Of a DNA stretch of 64,000 nt, positions 45,701 through 58,890 are shown one piece after another. This stretch comes from Riptortus pedestris. Lineage: Eukaryota; Arthropoda; Insecta; Hemiptera; Alydidae. Made by a program: the position numbers and the translations under genes. The stretch is taken from positions 10,903,501-10,967,500 of the forward strand of contig CM032230.1 of assembly GCA_019009955.1 (NCBI GenBank), written 5' to 3'. The stretch's first letter is position 1. Each line of letters opens with the position of its first letter. Below the pieces are notes generated by a model. The model saw only the letters and a program-made list of their open reading frames with translations. It was not told the origin of the DNA and did not search any database.

Positions 45701-48700
45701 AACCAAACTTTTATGCAATATAAGTGCCCTATCTATACTATATTCGATATTTAACTGTATTACTCAACACTAAAGATGATATTAGTTAATGGCTGAAACC
45801 AGAAAAGGAATGGGGGTGGTTGTTGGGAGAATTTCGAAAATTCCTAATATATCTGTTATTTCGAGATGTATCAAAAGATGTCTTATACACCAATCTTTTT
45901 AAACTATTGATGCTCTACAATTGTTGTTCTTCACATTTTTTCAAAGCTCATATATTAAGCAAGTTGTTCGTACTTTATTGTTTTCAGCCTCCAGTAAACC
46001 CCCCACTTCAACTCATCACATTTTCACTTAGAGATATAAATTATTTGGTGAGATGAGATCAATGGCATGTCATACCCATATACAGCCCCTGCACGGCGGA
46101 CTATTAATGGTTCTTTAAATATGTTTTGATTTCTGTTGTATTCATTTTTTTTTAGTTACCAAGTATTTTATTACTGCTTTTAATGATTAGCAGTATTTTG
46201 AATAAAATTGACAACTCACAAAAAACCAATATATAAATAACTGTAACCCTTTTCTAAATAGACATATTCCCTTAGTGGGTTGGATTGTAAAACCTTTTTC
46301 TAATATTCTAGGCGATAAGGAAAAATGTATTCACTGTAGTCTTTGTCTTCCTGCAAGTTCTCTAAACATTATGGTTCTAGTGTTTGTGTGGGTTTTCTCT
46401 CCCATTGTATCTATTCATGTTCTGCATGACTTTTGTAAGAACAATTTTTGCTGAAATTTCTGTTATTTATTTCACAGTGCATCCATTTATCCTAGTGATA
46501 TCAAGATTATTCATATTATCTTTAACTCTTTCCTTTGTTGTTTAATGTGCTTTTCATGTAACTTATGATCAAGTTCATTAATGGCTTAAATCGGACCAGT
46601 GGGGGTGAGGGGTTAGAGTAAAGGGGGTATTTCGAAAATTCGAGTTATCTCCATTATAATATATCGGATTGAAAAATTGTATTTAGCCTTTTTTTTTTTT
46701 TTTACATCTCCTCTTTTATCAAATATTATGGGAGTAATATGTATTTTTATGTTAATAGACCCCACTTAGAATGATCTCATTTCTACTAGAAGTAACAGTA
46801 CATTTCAAATTTTGTTTACACAGGCTTCTTACTACGGTAGATTTAGGGAATAGATGGTGAGATGAACACGATGGAAATCTGCTTAGCTTATGCATCCCCT
46901 CCTTGACAAACTTTTCAACTCATAAGTAAATTTGAATTTTGCGTTTCAGTATACGAGACTCAGTCGGAAATAGTTTTAAATAGCAAAGCAGTAGAACACT
47001 TCTTTGAGAGGACCAAACCAGTGATTAGCTTAAAAGATCTTGAAGATAATAGGTATTACAATTTAGATTTAAAGGTTCTCTATGAAGATTTGCAGTTTTT
47101 ATCAGAATGGTGTACCTTCAAAGATGACTTGGTTGAAAATGCAGAGCAATCTGTTAATTGTCTTGGGCTGGGACTGTACCAAGTATGTACTATTTACTTC
47201 ATTAACCTTTGATTTTAATTAGAAATAATTTTTGGATAAATTTGCATTATTCATTTTAATTAGTGGATGGTAGAGGTTATCAATTACCAAAACTGGGTGT
47301 AGGTTGTAATCAAGTCACCGCCACAAAAACATATATATATATATATATATATATATGACTCTACATCATGTAAACAAACAACTTCATCATTAATAAAACT
47401 GATTTCCACAAAAGTTCAATAAGAACTAGAGATCATTTTTTTAATTCAGTTTTTGAAATGAAATGAAAATTTGGCATTTAAGATTTTTTTTTCTTTTAGC
47501 TGTTTTTATTTTTAAAAAAGAGCTACTTGGGTTGCTCAGATGACAAAATTACTCAAAAATTCATCAAATCCTTGCCAAAGGCAAAGTACAAAGCGTGTTG
47601 TAAAAGTAAATTTAATGTTTTATATATCTGTGTACATGTTGAATCATGTATGTATGAATGTAGTTATTAATGCTCTTTCATTTAAAATATATCCTATTAC
47701 TTTTAAATGATTTTTTTTTCAAGCCTCTTGAGTCCTATATTTGTTTTTATTGTTGTTATTCTTCATTTTTTTTCTTAGTAGGATTTTCTTTATGGCAGAT
47801 TTCCCCCATTGAACAGAAATCGGCTATTGAGGTCGTACTCATGATGCGATTTTTGAAAATTTTCTTCAAATGTCCATCGATCCTATCTAGGAGATGACGA
47901 AAATGAGGCCCAAACCAGTTTCAAAACTATATATATTTGTGTGTTACCGCTCTAGCAGTCGCAATTATTGTTTAATCATTACCACATTCGATATTTAGAC
48001 ATTTTATGTAAAAAGAAAGATCAAGTTCGTTAACAGCTGAAATCGGACAAGGGGTAGTGGGGGTTTAGAGGGGAGGAATTTCGAAATATCTCTGTTACTA
48101 TACATCGACCGAAAAATTGTATAGAAACAATCTTATTGCAAATTAAATTTACAATAAATATTTTTCTATACATATTTTCTTTATCATGAATATTAACTGA
48201 GATATTTGGATTTTATAGTTTTCATTCCATAAACCCCCACTCCTACTCATGTTATATTAATAATAAGCTGTTATATCATGAACCACGTTATTGCAAGATT
48301 AAATACGGAATATTGTTTTCATTGAACGTTTACTTTGTGAGTATATGCAAATACGTTCTGTTGTCCTCCCCTCCCCCTTCTTTTGTTCTTGTATTACTAA
48401 AATTTAAGTAATTGAGATTAAAATTATTCTGATTCATTACAAATTACAGCATTAGCTATAGTAAATAGTTTTCAATAAAATTAATGAGTTATATTCAGAT
48501 ATATTTCATTAATGGTTTTTCTTTCCAGTCTAGAATTCAGGTTGGCTGGCCTGTTTGTTTGAAATTCAGATGTTTTCTGCTTTAGAGTTATTAACTTGTT
48601 ACGGAAAAAATTCTCATTGCCATCTTTATTTATTCGCTTAATATTTGCGGTGTTGTTACCAGTATGTATTTTTATCTATTGTAAAACCTTCACTTGGGAA

Positions 48701-51700
48701 ATCTGCTTAGTTTACGCAGCTCCTGAGTGACGGACTTTTTAGTAACTGTACTAGGTATAATAAAGGGAGTATGCTATTGTACTTACTTTGCTACATACCT
48801 GTCAACATAATTACAGGGTTCTGGTTTTACTTAACATTTTGCTAGTTGTCTTTACAAAGAACAAAATCTGAAGATTGTCATGTTTTATTTCGGGGATTTT
48901 ATTGGATCCTAGACATTAATATGATTTGAATGATAAAACTAAAGTATATTTTCTAAATTCTAGGCACCTCATAGTTACGGTTTTACACAGTACCTGCATG
49001 GCAGACTTTTGTTAACTTGTGTTTGTTCTTTCAGTATGTTTCAGAGTCTATTAGATCAGAAAATGATCCTGAGCTACCCTCATTCAGAATTAGACTGCAT
49101 AACTTTGAGCCAACTGTCCCGATTAAAGAAATCAAGGCTGCACTATATGGTAATTAGTTATTCTTTTAATACACTAATGCATTTCTTCTAACCATTTCTG
49201 TTGAATCTGCTTTAAGGGTTGTTTGAGACTCATAAATTTATTGGTTCCTCAGTACAGTATAACAAATGAGCGCAAATTTCATGAATATTAATTCATTTGA
49301 GTAGCTTTAGTTCGGTTAGAATGTGAAAAACAAAATTTATTATTTAATAATTTAGATAATATAGTATAATAAATTATCCATGATGAAGAGAAAATAAAAT
49401 CTCTAAATATTGGCCTCGACTAAAATTTTAATTTATAACCACAATCCTGAAGAACCCCTATAATATTGATTAACTTTTGATTTACAGTAAATGGTTGAAG
49501 AAAAGTATGTGAATAATAAATAAAAATGTTAAAATATAATTTATTTACTTTTACATTCTGATGTTGTTTAGCTGTGTGAGTCCAAATTCATTTTTTTTTA
49601 ATCTTTCACTACACTAGACCCCTACATACTTTTGCCAGCTCCTCTGTTTATCAGCATGAATGGCACACATATCTTAATAACAAGTAAAATCAAAAACTTT
49701 GCATGAATTTGTTCCTGTTTATGGATGATTATTGTCCATATTTAGTCCTGTTGCTTGGGGGGGGGGAGGTGGGGGTTAAAATTGGAGATTAGAAATTTTG
49801 TGTAATACATCATTTGAAAGCTTCTCATTGAGTACTCTTTAAAAATACAACCATTGGTCCAGGAGGATTGGGAATTTCAAAAAAGAGCTAAAACTTCTAA
49901 TCTATTTAAATAAAACTCAAGCCTTTGTCTGAGGTAATATTGAAATTCAGCAGGGAAACATTGTTTTAGCAGATATCCCTTTCAGGAAATCAATTACTGA
50001 GATTACTCCTATGATGCGATTTTCATGTCTTTAAATGTCCATCAATCCTACTCAGGAGACAACGAACATGAGCTAAAAAGCTATCTTTCTATATACACAC
50101 ACTGATATTAACAAGTAAAACCAAAAACTTCATATACATATACGCACAGCCTACAATAAACCCACTACTACTCAAATTTTGACTTAGAAATAGAGAATAT
50201 GGTGATATGGCATTATTAGTGTCACATTCCAGCACTTGAAAAATTTATTTAGTTTACACAACCCCTATGTTCTATTAGAAGAAGAATGGCATGGATATTA
50301 AAAGTCTTGCCTGTCTAACTTTACTCAATTAATTAAAAGTAGCTCCAAACTTTTAGTTGGATTTTTATATTTTTGAGTCAACTATCCCAAGTACAACACA
50401 GGCCGTATGAGAATAAAAGCTATTCTAAACATTAATTTGTCTTCTGGCACATTTTACTTCACAGGTATAACAACTGAATGATTGTACAGCTATTGTTCAT
50501 GTTAAAGGCATTTGTGTTATGCGATGAAAATGAAAAGACGATTTTGTTCATAGGCTAATTGGAAATTAATTTAATAATTTCCAAGTCTGGTACTGGCTAT
50601 GTTTCATCAAATTTGCTATAAGTGAAATCATATTCGAGGCTGTTGATGGATGTAGTTACATTTTCTATGTTTCATATTTGGAAATATGAAATTTCACTTT
50701 GTAGAAGTAGTTTCTTTATATGGCCTTCAATTAGTGTTTTAATTTTTATCAGGTAAGCTGATAAGTTTGAGAGGGACTGTTATCAGAGTTAGTGCTAGCA
50801 AATTGCTCTGCACGTCCATGGGTTTCGGCTGCAATTCTTGCCACAGCACATTGTCCATTCAACTGAAGGACGGAGTGTACAGGCTCCCGACTAGTTGCAC
50901 CTCCGATAAATGCCGGTCCAAGAGCTTCACACCTCTTTGCTCTTCTAATCTAACACAGACCAAGAGCTACCAGATTATGAAAATACAGGAGAATATCGCA
51001 GATGATATGGTTTGTAGAAGTATTAAATTTTTTTTATTATTATCCATTAACATCTACTTTTTTTACTCTGGCTAATCAGGATGGATTATCTACAGGTTAC
51101 CACTCTTTTCTAGCCAGGGTGGTACTAAGGATTTTATTTAATGAGTTTGCCACTAAATAATTTTCATTTACCCAGGCGGGAATCGAACTCGCCACTCTAG
51201 TGGTAAACCTAGTGAGATTACACAATGCTTTAACTAACTCGTATAACCTGAGCCCCTATGAAGCATTTTAGTTTTTGTGATTTCTTTAGTGAGTAAATAA
51301 AAATACTAAATAGCCACTTTATCAGCACTGATTAAAGTATACAAAATTTATAGGACCTTATTTCTTTCTTGTACAAAGTAAAGGAAGTATTGTAATCACA
51401 AAAAAATCAAGATTTCTGCAGGATATCTATTTTAACCTCTCTGAACCCATTGTGACTAGTTTCAGCATATCTGTATGTAAGTGAGTCCATACATTTCTCT
51501 GTATCAGAACACTGAGATATCGTATATCACTTTTGAATGCAATAATTTTAAATTAAATGCAACTAAATATTTTAAGTAAGAGTATAAAAAAGTCATGTGG
51601 TACCCAAATCAGATTTTCAGGTTGTCGTAAACAAATTATATTTATGTTCCATAACATTTTGATAATATTTATTAGAACAAGATATCTACGATTTCTTTTT

Positions 51701-52752
51701 TTTATCCTCTTATTGTCCACAGTTAGTACAAGACCATAGGGTCACCGAACTGCAAATTCATAGTCCTCTACATAGCTATAGTACTGTGTTTCATTCACAG
51801 ATCTCCATTAAGGGAAATTAGCTATTGAGGTTGTAGTTATGACACTATTTTTGAAAAACTTCAAATATCCATCGATCCTACTCATGTTTTGTTTGCACCA
51901 AACTGGATTTATTAATTATGAATCTGCCCCTTTTTTCAATTACTCAATATCTTGCATTCTTTTTTCAAAACGTTTACAGTTCTGAGTTTCCAGAATTGTA
52001 AGAAATATTGATATAATAATACATTGTAATTGCTTTCCACTTTCACTTAATGGGAATATATGCGTGTACATGATTTTTCTTATACTAAACCTGGCAAAAT
52101 GGTTATTAAGATATCACAAACCTTCAAAATTTCTATCCAAATAAATAAAACTTTCTTTCAAGCATATTAAAAAATTGGAAAATTCATTTAACACACTGCC
52201 AAACTATCTAATAACTGCAGTAAATTCACAACTTGTTTTATGATACACAGAGAACTTAAATATGTTGACCCCTTATTGAGGGTTGTATCCTTTTTTTTTC
52301 TTATTTCTTTTTTTTTTTTAAATAAGTATAGCTTTTCTCTTAACTGACTTATCTGGGTTTCTATATATTAATATAAATTTTACACAGTAGAAAAATTCAG
52401 TTGGTGAATGGCAGACAATCTTGACTTCCTGAATCCGAAAGGTGTGATATTTTTGAAAAATGCATGTTTATGTACTTAAATAATTTTATTTTACTTAAAG
52501 AAATTTAATTCAGTTGTCAAGTAAATGTATCCTTCTAAGAATAATTTATTTTTCTATCTCTCTTTTTTAAATATTTGGTTGTAAAATGTTTCAGAGTGAA
52601 GGAGGTAGAGTTCCTAGGACAATAGAGGTAGATTTGTCTGATGATTTAGTGGATTCATGTGGCCCTGGAGATAATATAACAATTACCGGCATTGTGAAGG
52701 TATTCATTTGTGAGTGTGTGTCATAAGCATATGTGTGCATTCATGTATGTGT

Positions 52753-52790
<38 letters not shown>

Positions 52791-53623
52791 CATATACACA
52801 GATACACAGACAGCAAGTCTACAATGAAAAAACTTCAAAGTCAAAGAATACATAAACCTTTGATTACACAAATAAGAGATTTGAGCACTTAAACTAAAAC
52901 ACCTAAACATAATGTATATTTTACATAGGCTAGAGGAAACTCTGGGAATTTCAAAACTGAAATTGCAGACTGTGCTGTTATGTCTGCTTCAAAAGACTTG
53001 AAATTAGTAGAGTGTTATGATAAAATATCTAACTCCCATCTGAAATATTTGTTGTTTTAGAAAGGTTTTTTTATTTTATCAACATTGCTAAATGGCAGCT
53101 ATGTTGGAATAATGCATACAAAGCCATTTGCTCCCGACATTAACATATACCTCAGGAAAAAATGCATGACAGATTTATATGACTCACTGGATATGGTACA
53201 ATTAATTCATATTACTTTCGATTTAAAAGAAGAGACAGAAATACATGTCCTTGTGACTACACAACTCCACAGACATACCAAGACTCTAGATTAGTTATTG
53301 AAGACTGGACTAATCAAATTCACGTACACAAAGGATAAATGGAAAATGGCCATTCCAGGAACATGAACTTTTTATAAAATATAAAAGTGCACTACAAAAC
53401 ATATTTCACTGCAGAAGAAAGTTGGAATACTCATTACAGCTGATGTGTTTAGGACAAATAGAAATTAAAAATGTAGTACTGAATTACTTCTACCTTGTAT
53501 CATGGCACCAGTTTTTTTTTTACTATTGTACTACTTTTCTTTTTCATTTTCTTCTTTTTAAATTTTTTTTGTTTACCTTTAATTTTGTTTGTTTTGTGAA
53601 CTAGGAGTACTGGATTTGAAGAC

Positions 53624-53682
<59 letters not shown>

Positions 53683-56600
53683 GCAATGTTGTTTCCCTAT
53701 CTTTTATATTTTTCACTTTAAATTATGTCTTCTAATAGGTGAGAACTGCCGAAGACAACAAGAGGTCTAAGTCTGCTAATTTGTTTGCTTTGTATGTACA
53801 AGCAGTTACTGTTGTAAATAGTAAAACAGGAGTAAACTCAGGAAGGCAGGGACATTGCAACGTGGAGTTTTCTATTAAGGATTATTATGCTATACAGGTA
53901 ATTCTTCTAGCTCTCAATCAAGACATTGATTAATGTTTATAAAGGAACAAATGAAATGAAAATCTTTGGCTTTAATCAGTCCACAAAAGACCAGCAGCCC
54001 CATCAGCTTTGCTGGGGGATCAAATAGCGAGTTGGACACATTTCTTGTATTTTGGTAAGACCAGAAGTAACCAGAGGTGAGGTTGTTTTATTAACCAGAG
54101 GTAGCTACTTTATTTAAATAGCTACTCGATTGCCTCAGGACATTGATTGGGTACGAGGGCTTCATATTGGAGCCTGAATGCAACTTTTAAAATTACTTTT
54201 TAACAGATAGTACGGGTAGATTACAAAATAAAATTCTATATCTTTGTCTCACAAACACTTTCTTCCACCACTCTAGATGTTTTATACGAAAATCTTTTTA
54301 GCATATTTCCTTCAAGGGAAATCAACTATTGAGGTTGTACTCATGATACCATTTTAGAAAAAATCCTCAAATGCCCATCAATCCTCTCTAGGAGATGACA
54401 AAAATTAGGTCTGTTCAAAATCTTCACAATTTTTGTCAATCGGTCACAAAGTTTAGCAGATTTCTCTTAAGGGAAATCAGCTATTGTTGTATCATTACCA
54501 AACTCGATATTTAAGCGTTTCATGTAAAACTAAAGATGAAATTCCATCAACGGCTGAAATCGGACTAGGGGGAGTAGGGTTAGGGGGGAGTTTGAAATAT
54601 CTGTGTTTTATGGATCAACAAATTGTATACAACCAATCTTATTGAAAATTAAATTACCTTTGAAGGTTGTTATGTACATATTTTCTGCATCATGAATATT
54701 AAAAGAGATATTTGGACTTATTAGTTTTCAGTAAACCCCCACTCTTAATCATGTCATATTAACATTAAGCTGTTATATCATGAACGACTATACTCTTAGC
54801 CTAATTACCAAATATTGTTTACTTTATTATGCTAGAGACATGCTAATTCGTTGTGTGGCAAATCCATCAATTAAGTTTTTACGTTCTTGTCTCTAAAATG
54901 TTTAATTGATCTGTACCGTACTCAATATTTTACTGTTTCATATAACTCTTAAATTCATTGTCGTTAATGGTTGAAACCAGGCTAGGAAGAAGGGGGATTT
55001 AGAGAGGGGATTCAAAATATCTCTGTTATAATGAGTTTGATTGTAAAATATAGAACCAAACTTGTTAAATATTGATGTTCTACAATTGGAGTTATATGTT
55101 TTGTTTTTTTCGTAAGTATTGAGTTATTCCTACTTTTGTGTTTTCAGCAAACAGGTTCAGAAAACCCCTCCCCTATTCTAGTCATCGATTTTTCACATAG
55201 AAATAGACAATATGTGGTGAAATGAGATCAAAAGTGTGATATACCAGCACGTGGGAAATCTGCTTAGTTTACATAGCCCCTGCGTGACAGACTTTTTGGG
55301 AGTTTACAGGTTCTAAAACTAACTTACAAGAAGTGGTACCTCCTGGCAAGTGTGCCACATGAAAACAAATGGAAAACGGTGGAAGCAGCAAGGATCATCA
55401 AATTTATCTTCTGAGATCCCATCGTCCATGTCAGGGACAACAGAAACCAAAAATAGCCTGTCATTCAAGGGGCAGTGTAAACTATGCAGATTGTATGTGC
55501 TGGAATGAAACACTAGTAGTGTCATCTCCATTCTCAGTTTCTAAGTAAAAATGCAATGAGTAGTATTGGGGGTTTATGCAACTCTGAAACCAAGAGAGTA
55601 TGAGTAACTCACTTAATATTTGAGTTAGGAGAAAATTTATAGAACAACAATTGTAGAGCATCAATAGAAAGAAGATTGGTTCTATAACATCTTTCAATCC
55701 GACCAATAATAATTCTGAGATTTAGAATCAAGCTCCCCCCCACCCCCTGCCTATTCTTTGCCCGATTTCAACCATTAACTAATATGATCATTAGCGTTGA
55801 ATAAAAAAGTGAAATACCAAGTATAGTATCGTCATGTATCTTACATTATAAAGGTCCATTGAAAACAATATTTGGTATTTAAGCTTGGAATAAGATGTTT
55901 TAACAAGGGGGGTTTACTGAAAGCTGAAAATGAAAAAAATTAAAATATTCCTATTAACCCTTTCCTTGCGCAAAGCCACTATAGTGGCTTAATATACTAC
56001 TATAGTGGCTTTGCACAAGGAAAGTGTTAATAAACTACTTTCTGAGGACATAATTGCATCTTTAGCACCCTTTATTTATTATGATAATTCTTTCCCAATT
56101 GTGGGTTGAAACAAAGTGTCTTACAGTATTTCATTTATTGTCAGTTACAATTAGGAAACTGTAATATATTTTTATGTTTACAGGAAATTCATTCAGAGAA
56201 ATCACAGTTCCGCTTATTGGTGAACTCGCTGTGCCCGACAGTGTATGGTCATGAGATGGTGAAGGCAGGGCTGCTGCTGGCCCTAGTGGGAGGCTCCTCA
56301 TCCAATAGAAGAGCTGACCCTCACGTCCTTATTGTAGGAGATCCAGGCCTAGGCAAATCACACCTCCTACATGCCTGTGCTCAAGTCTCACCTCGAGGTG
56401 TGTAATATATATATATTTAAAATTGTAACCTCTGCCTATAATTTGATTTTTTTTCTCAAACTTTCACAATACTTTCTCATTTCACCGTTCTTCGGTTCGG
56501 GGTTTTACTTTTTGTATAAATATATAAAAACATTGATTGTTTTTACTTCCTTGTATGAAATTAAGGAGTACTATTATCCTGAAATTGATTGATTTTCAGA

Positions 56601-57797
56601 TTTTAACAAAATTACCCATTTTGATCCTCCCTGAATCCGTGTTTATTAGTTTTGGTATAATACCTGTACATATGTATCTTGTCTAACTCAAAAACGGATA
56701 GTCTTAAAGTGTTCAAATTTCATAATTAAGTTTATTTTAGAGTCTGGAAATAATACTTTTATATGATTCTTTTCCGTAGGTGTCTATGTTTGTGGAAACA
56801 CAACATCGTCATCCGGACTAACAGTTACACTCGTCAAAGAATCTGGGGGTGACTTTGCTCTCGAGGCTGGTGCTCTAGTTCTCGCTAACCATGGCTGCTG
56901 CTGCATAGATGAGTTTGATAAAATGTCCTCCCAGCATCAGGTGATTTAACGTATATTCTCCTCTTTATATTCCTCCCCATCTATAAATTTTTTGACAATA
57001 ACAGCAATTTTTGTAGATTCCCCTTAAGAGAAATCAGCTATTAAGGTTGTAGAACTAATAATATAATAACTAAGAATCTTCTCAGTCCATATTCAACTTC
57101 AGAATTTTTTTTATTTTAAGCATCCTTTAGCCGTAAAATGCCAAAAACCGTTTTTTTAACCCAAATCTTCATTTATATCAGAAATGGTAGGTTTTATTGA
57201 AAAAAAGCTCTTGAAAAAGGGATTTCAGATAGTCTTTTGAAGTGCATAAATGAGGAAGGATGCATTCTCAAACATTAGTAAATTTGTTTTTTTTTTACAT
57301 GAAACTATGCAAATGGAAAAATGTATTCCTTTTACAAATAATTACTATGTAATTTGTTTAAAATCAATTAATTCTAAGAATATGTTTTGTTCATGTTTTT
57401 TGAAGTAAACATTTTTTGGATTCATTCAAGAATAATTTCTTATTTTATTCAGAATCCATTCTTTTTCCCATAATCTTATTTCAAAGATAATTTTGTTGGC
57501 TACAACTTTTTGGTAGTTGCATAAAATAATAAAATCTACGGTTTCTGAAATAAATAAAGATTTGGGATGTGTTTTTGGCATTTTATGTTAAAGGATATGT
57601 CAACTCGAAAAGAATTCACTGATATAAACTCATTGTAGAATTTGATTTTCTACAAGTTTCAGATCACAATTATAGTTACGTAAATTAGGTATAATAGGTT
57701 AAATATGTACAGAAAAGATTCTTCAGGGGTCACAATTATGGCAAACCAAGTCTCAGACTTCCATTAAAAAAAATTGCAGAATTTAAGGCATAAGATG

Positions 57798-57845
<48 letters not shown>

Positions 57846-58843
57846 CATATACACATACATACACACACATTTACACATGCCTGTTACTGCTCTAGTGGTC
57901 ACAATTTTAGTTTAATTATTACCAAACTCGTTATATAAGTGTTTGATATAAAACTACAGATCAAGTTTGTTAACGACTGAATTGGATGGAGGGGTTGTTT
58001 AGAGAAAATCAAAAATTCTAAATATTTCCGTTATTATGAGTTGAATAAAAAAAATTGTATACTGCCAATCTTGTTAATTTTTAGCTTTCAGTAACCCCCA
58101 CCCCTCCAGATAGTTATCACACATTAACAGTAAGGCAATATATCAGGAAACGGCTTAATATATCAATAGTAGTAAAAAACATTTCTGTATCTGTTACCAA
58201 ACTTGCTTCGGGGTCAAGTTCGTTAATGCCTGATGTTAGACAATGAATGATGGGTTAGAGAAGAGGTAGTATAAATATATAAGCATGGATATCTGTTGAT
58301 GAAAAATGTTGTATAATTAGTCTTTGAAGTTAAAATAATTTTTATTAATTTATGTTCCCTACATTTTTTGATTATTAATGGAGTTATTTGCATTATTGTA
58401 AAATTCAACTTTCAGTAAAACACATAAAAAATAAATAAATTTATAATAAAATATGGTTTCATTTGTAGGCTCTTCTAGAAGCAATGGAACAGCAGAGAAT
58501 CAGTGTAGCGAAAGGAGGAGTGGTCTGCTCGCTCCCCGCCCATGCCTCGATAATAGCTGCTGCAAACCCTGCTGGTGGCCATTACAACCGCTCTAGGACT
58601 GTGGCCGAGAACCTCAAGATGGGCACTGCTCTCCTCTCCAGATTCGATTTGATATTTATACTCCTTGATCGCCCGGATGAGGTCTGTATTGTTAGGAGAT
58701 CTCGATAAGCAAACTTTTGTTGTGTTTTCCCTTTTTAGTACATTTCCCTTCAGGGAAATCAACTATTGAGGTTGAACTCATAATACTATATTTGAAAATT
58801 TTCTTAAAATATCGAACGATCCTACCTAGAAGATGACGATATA

Positions 58844-58890
<47 letters not shown>

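Noticed and set aside
53085..53294. 70-codon plus-strand frame in MCM8 intron 6
   Set aside because: No family resemblance, no splice context in phase with MCM8 and AT-driven composition.
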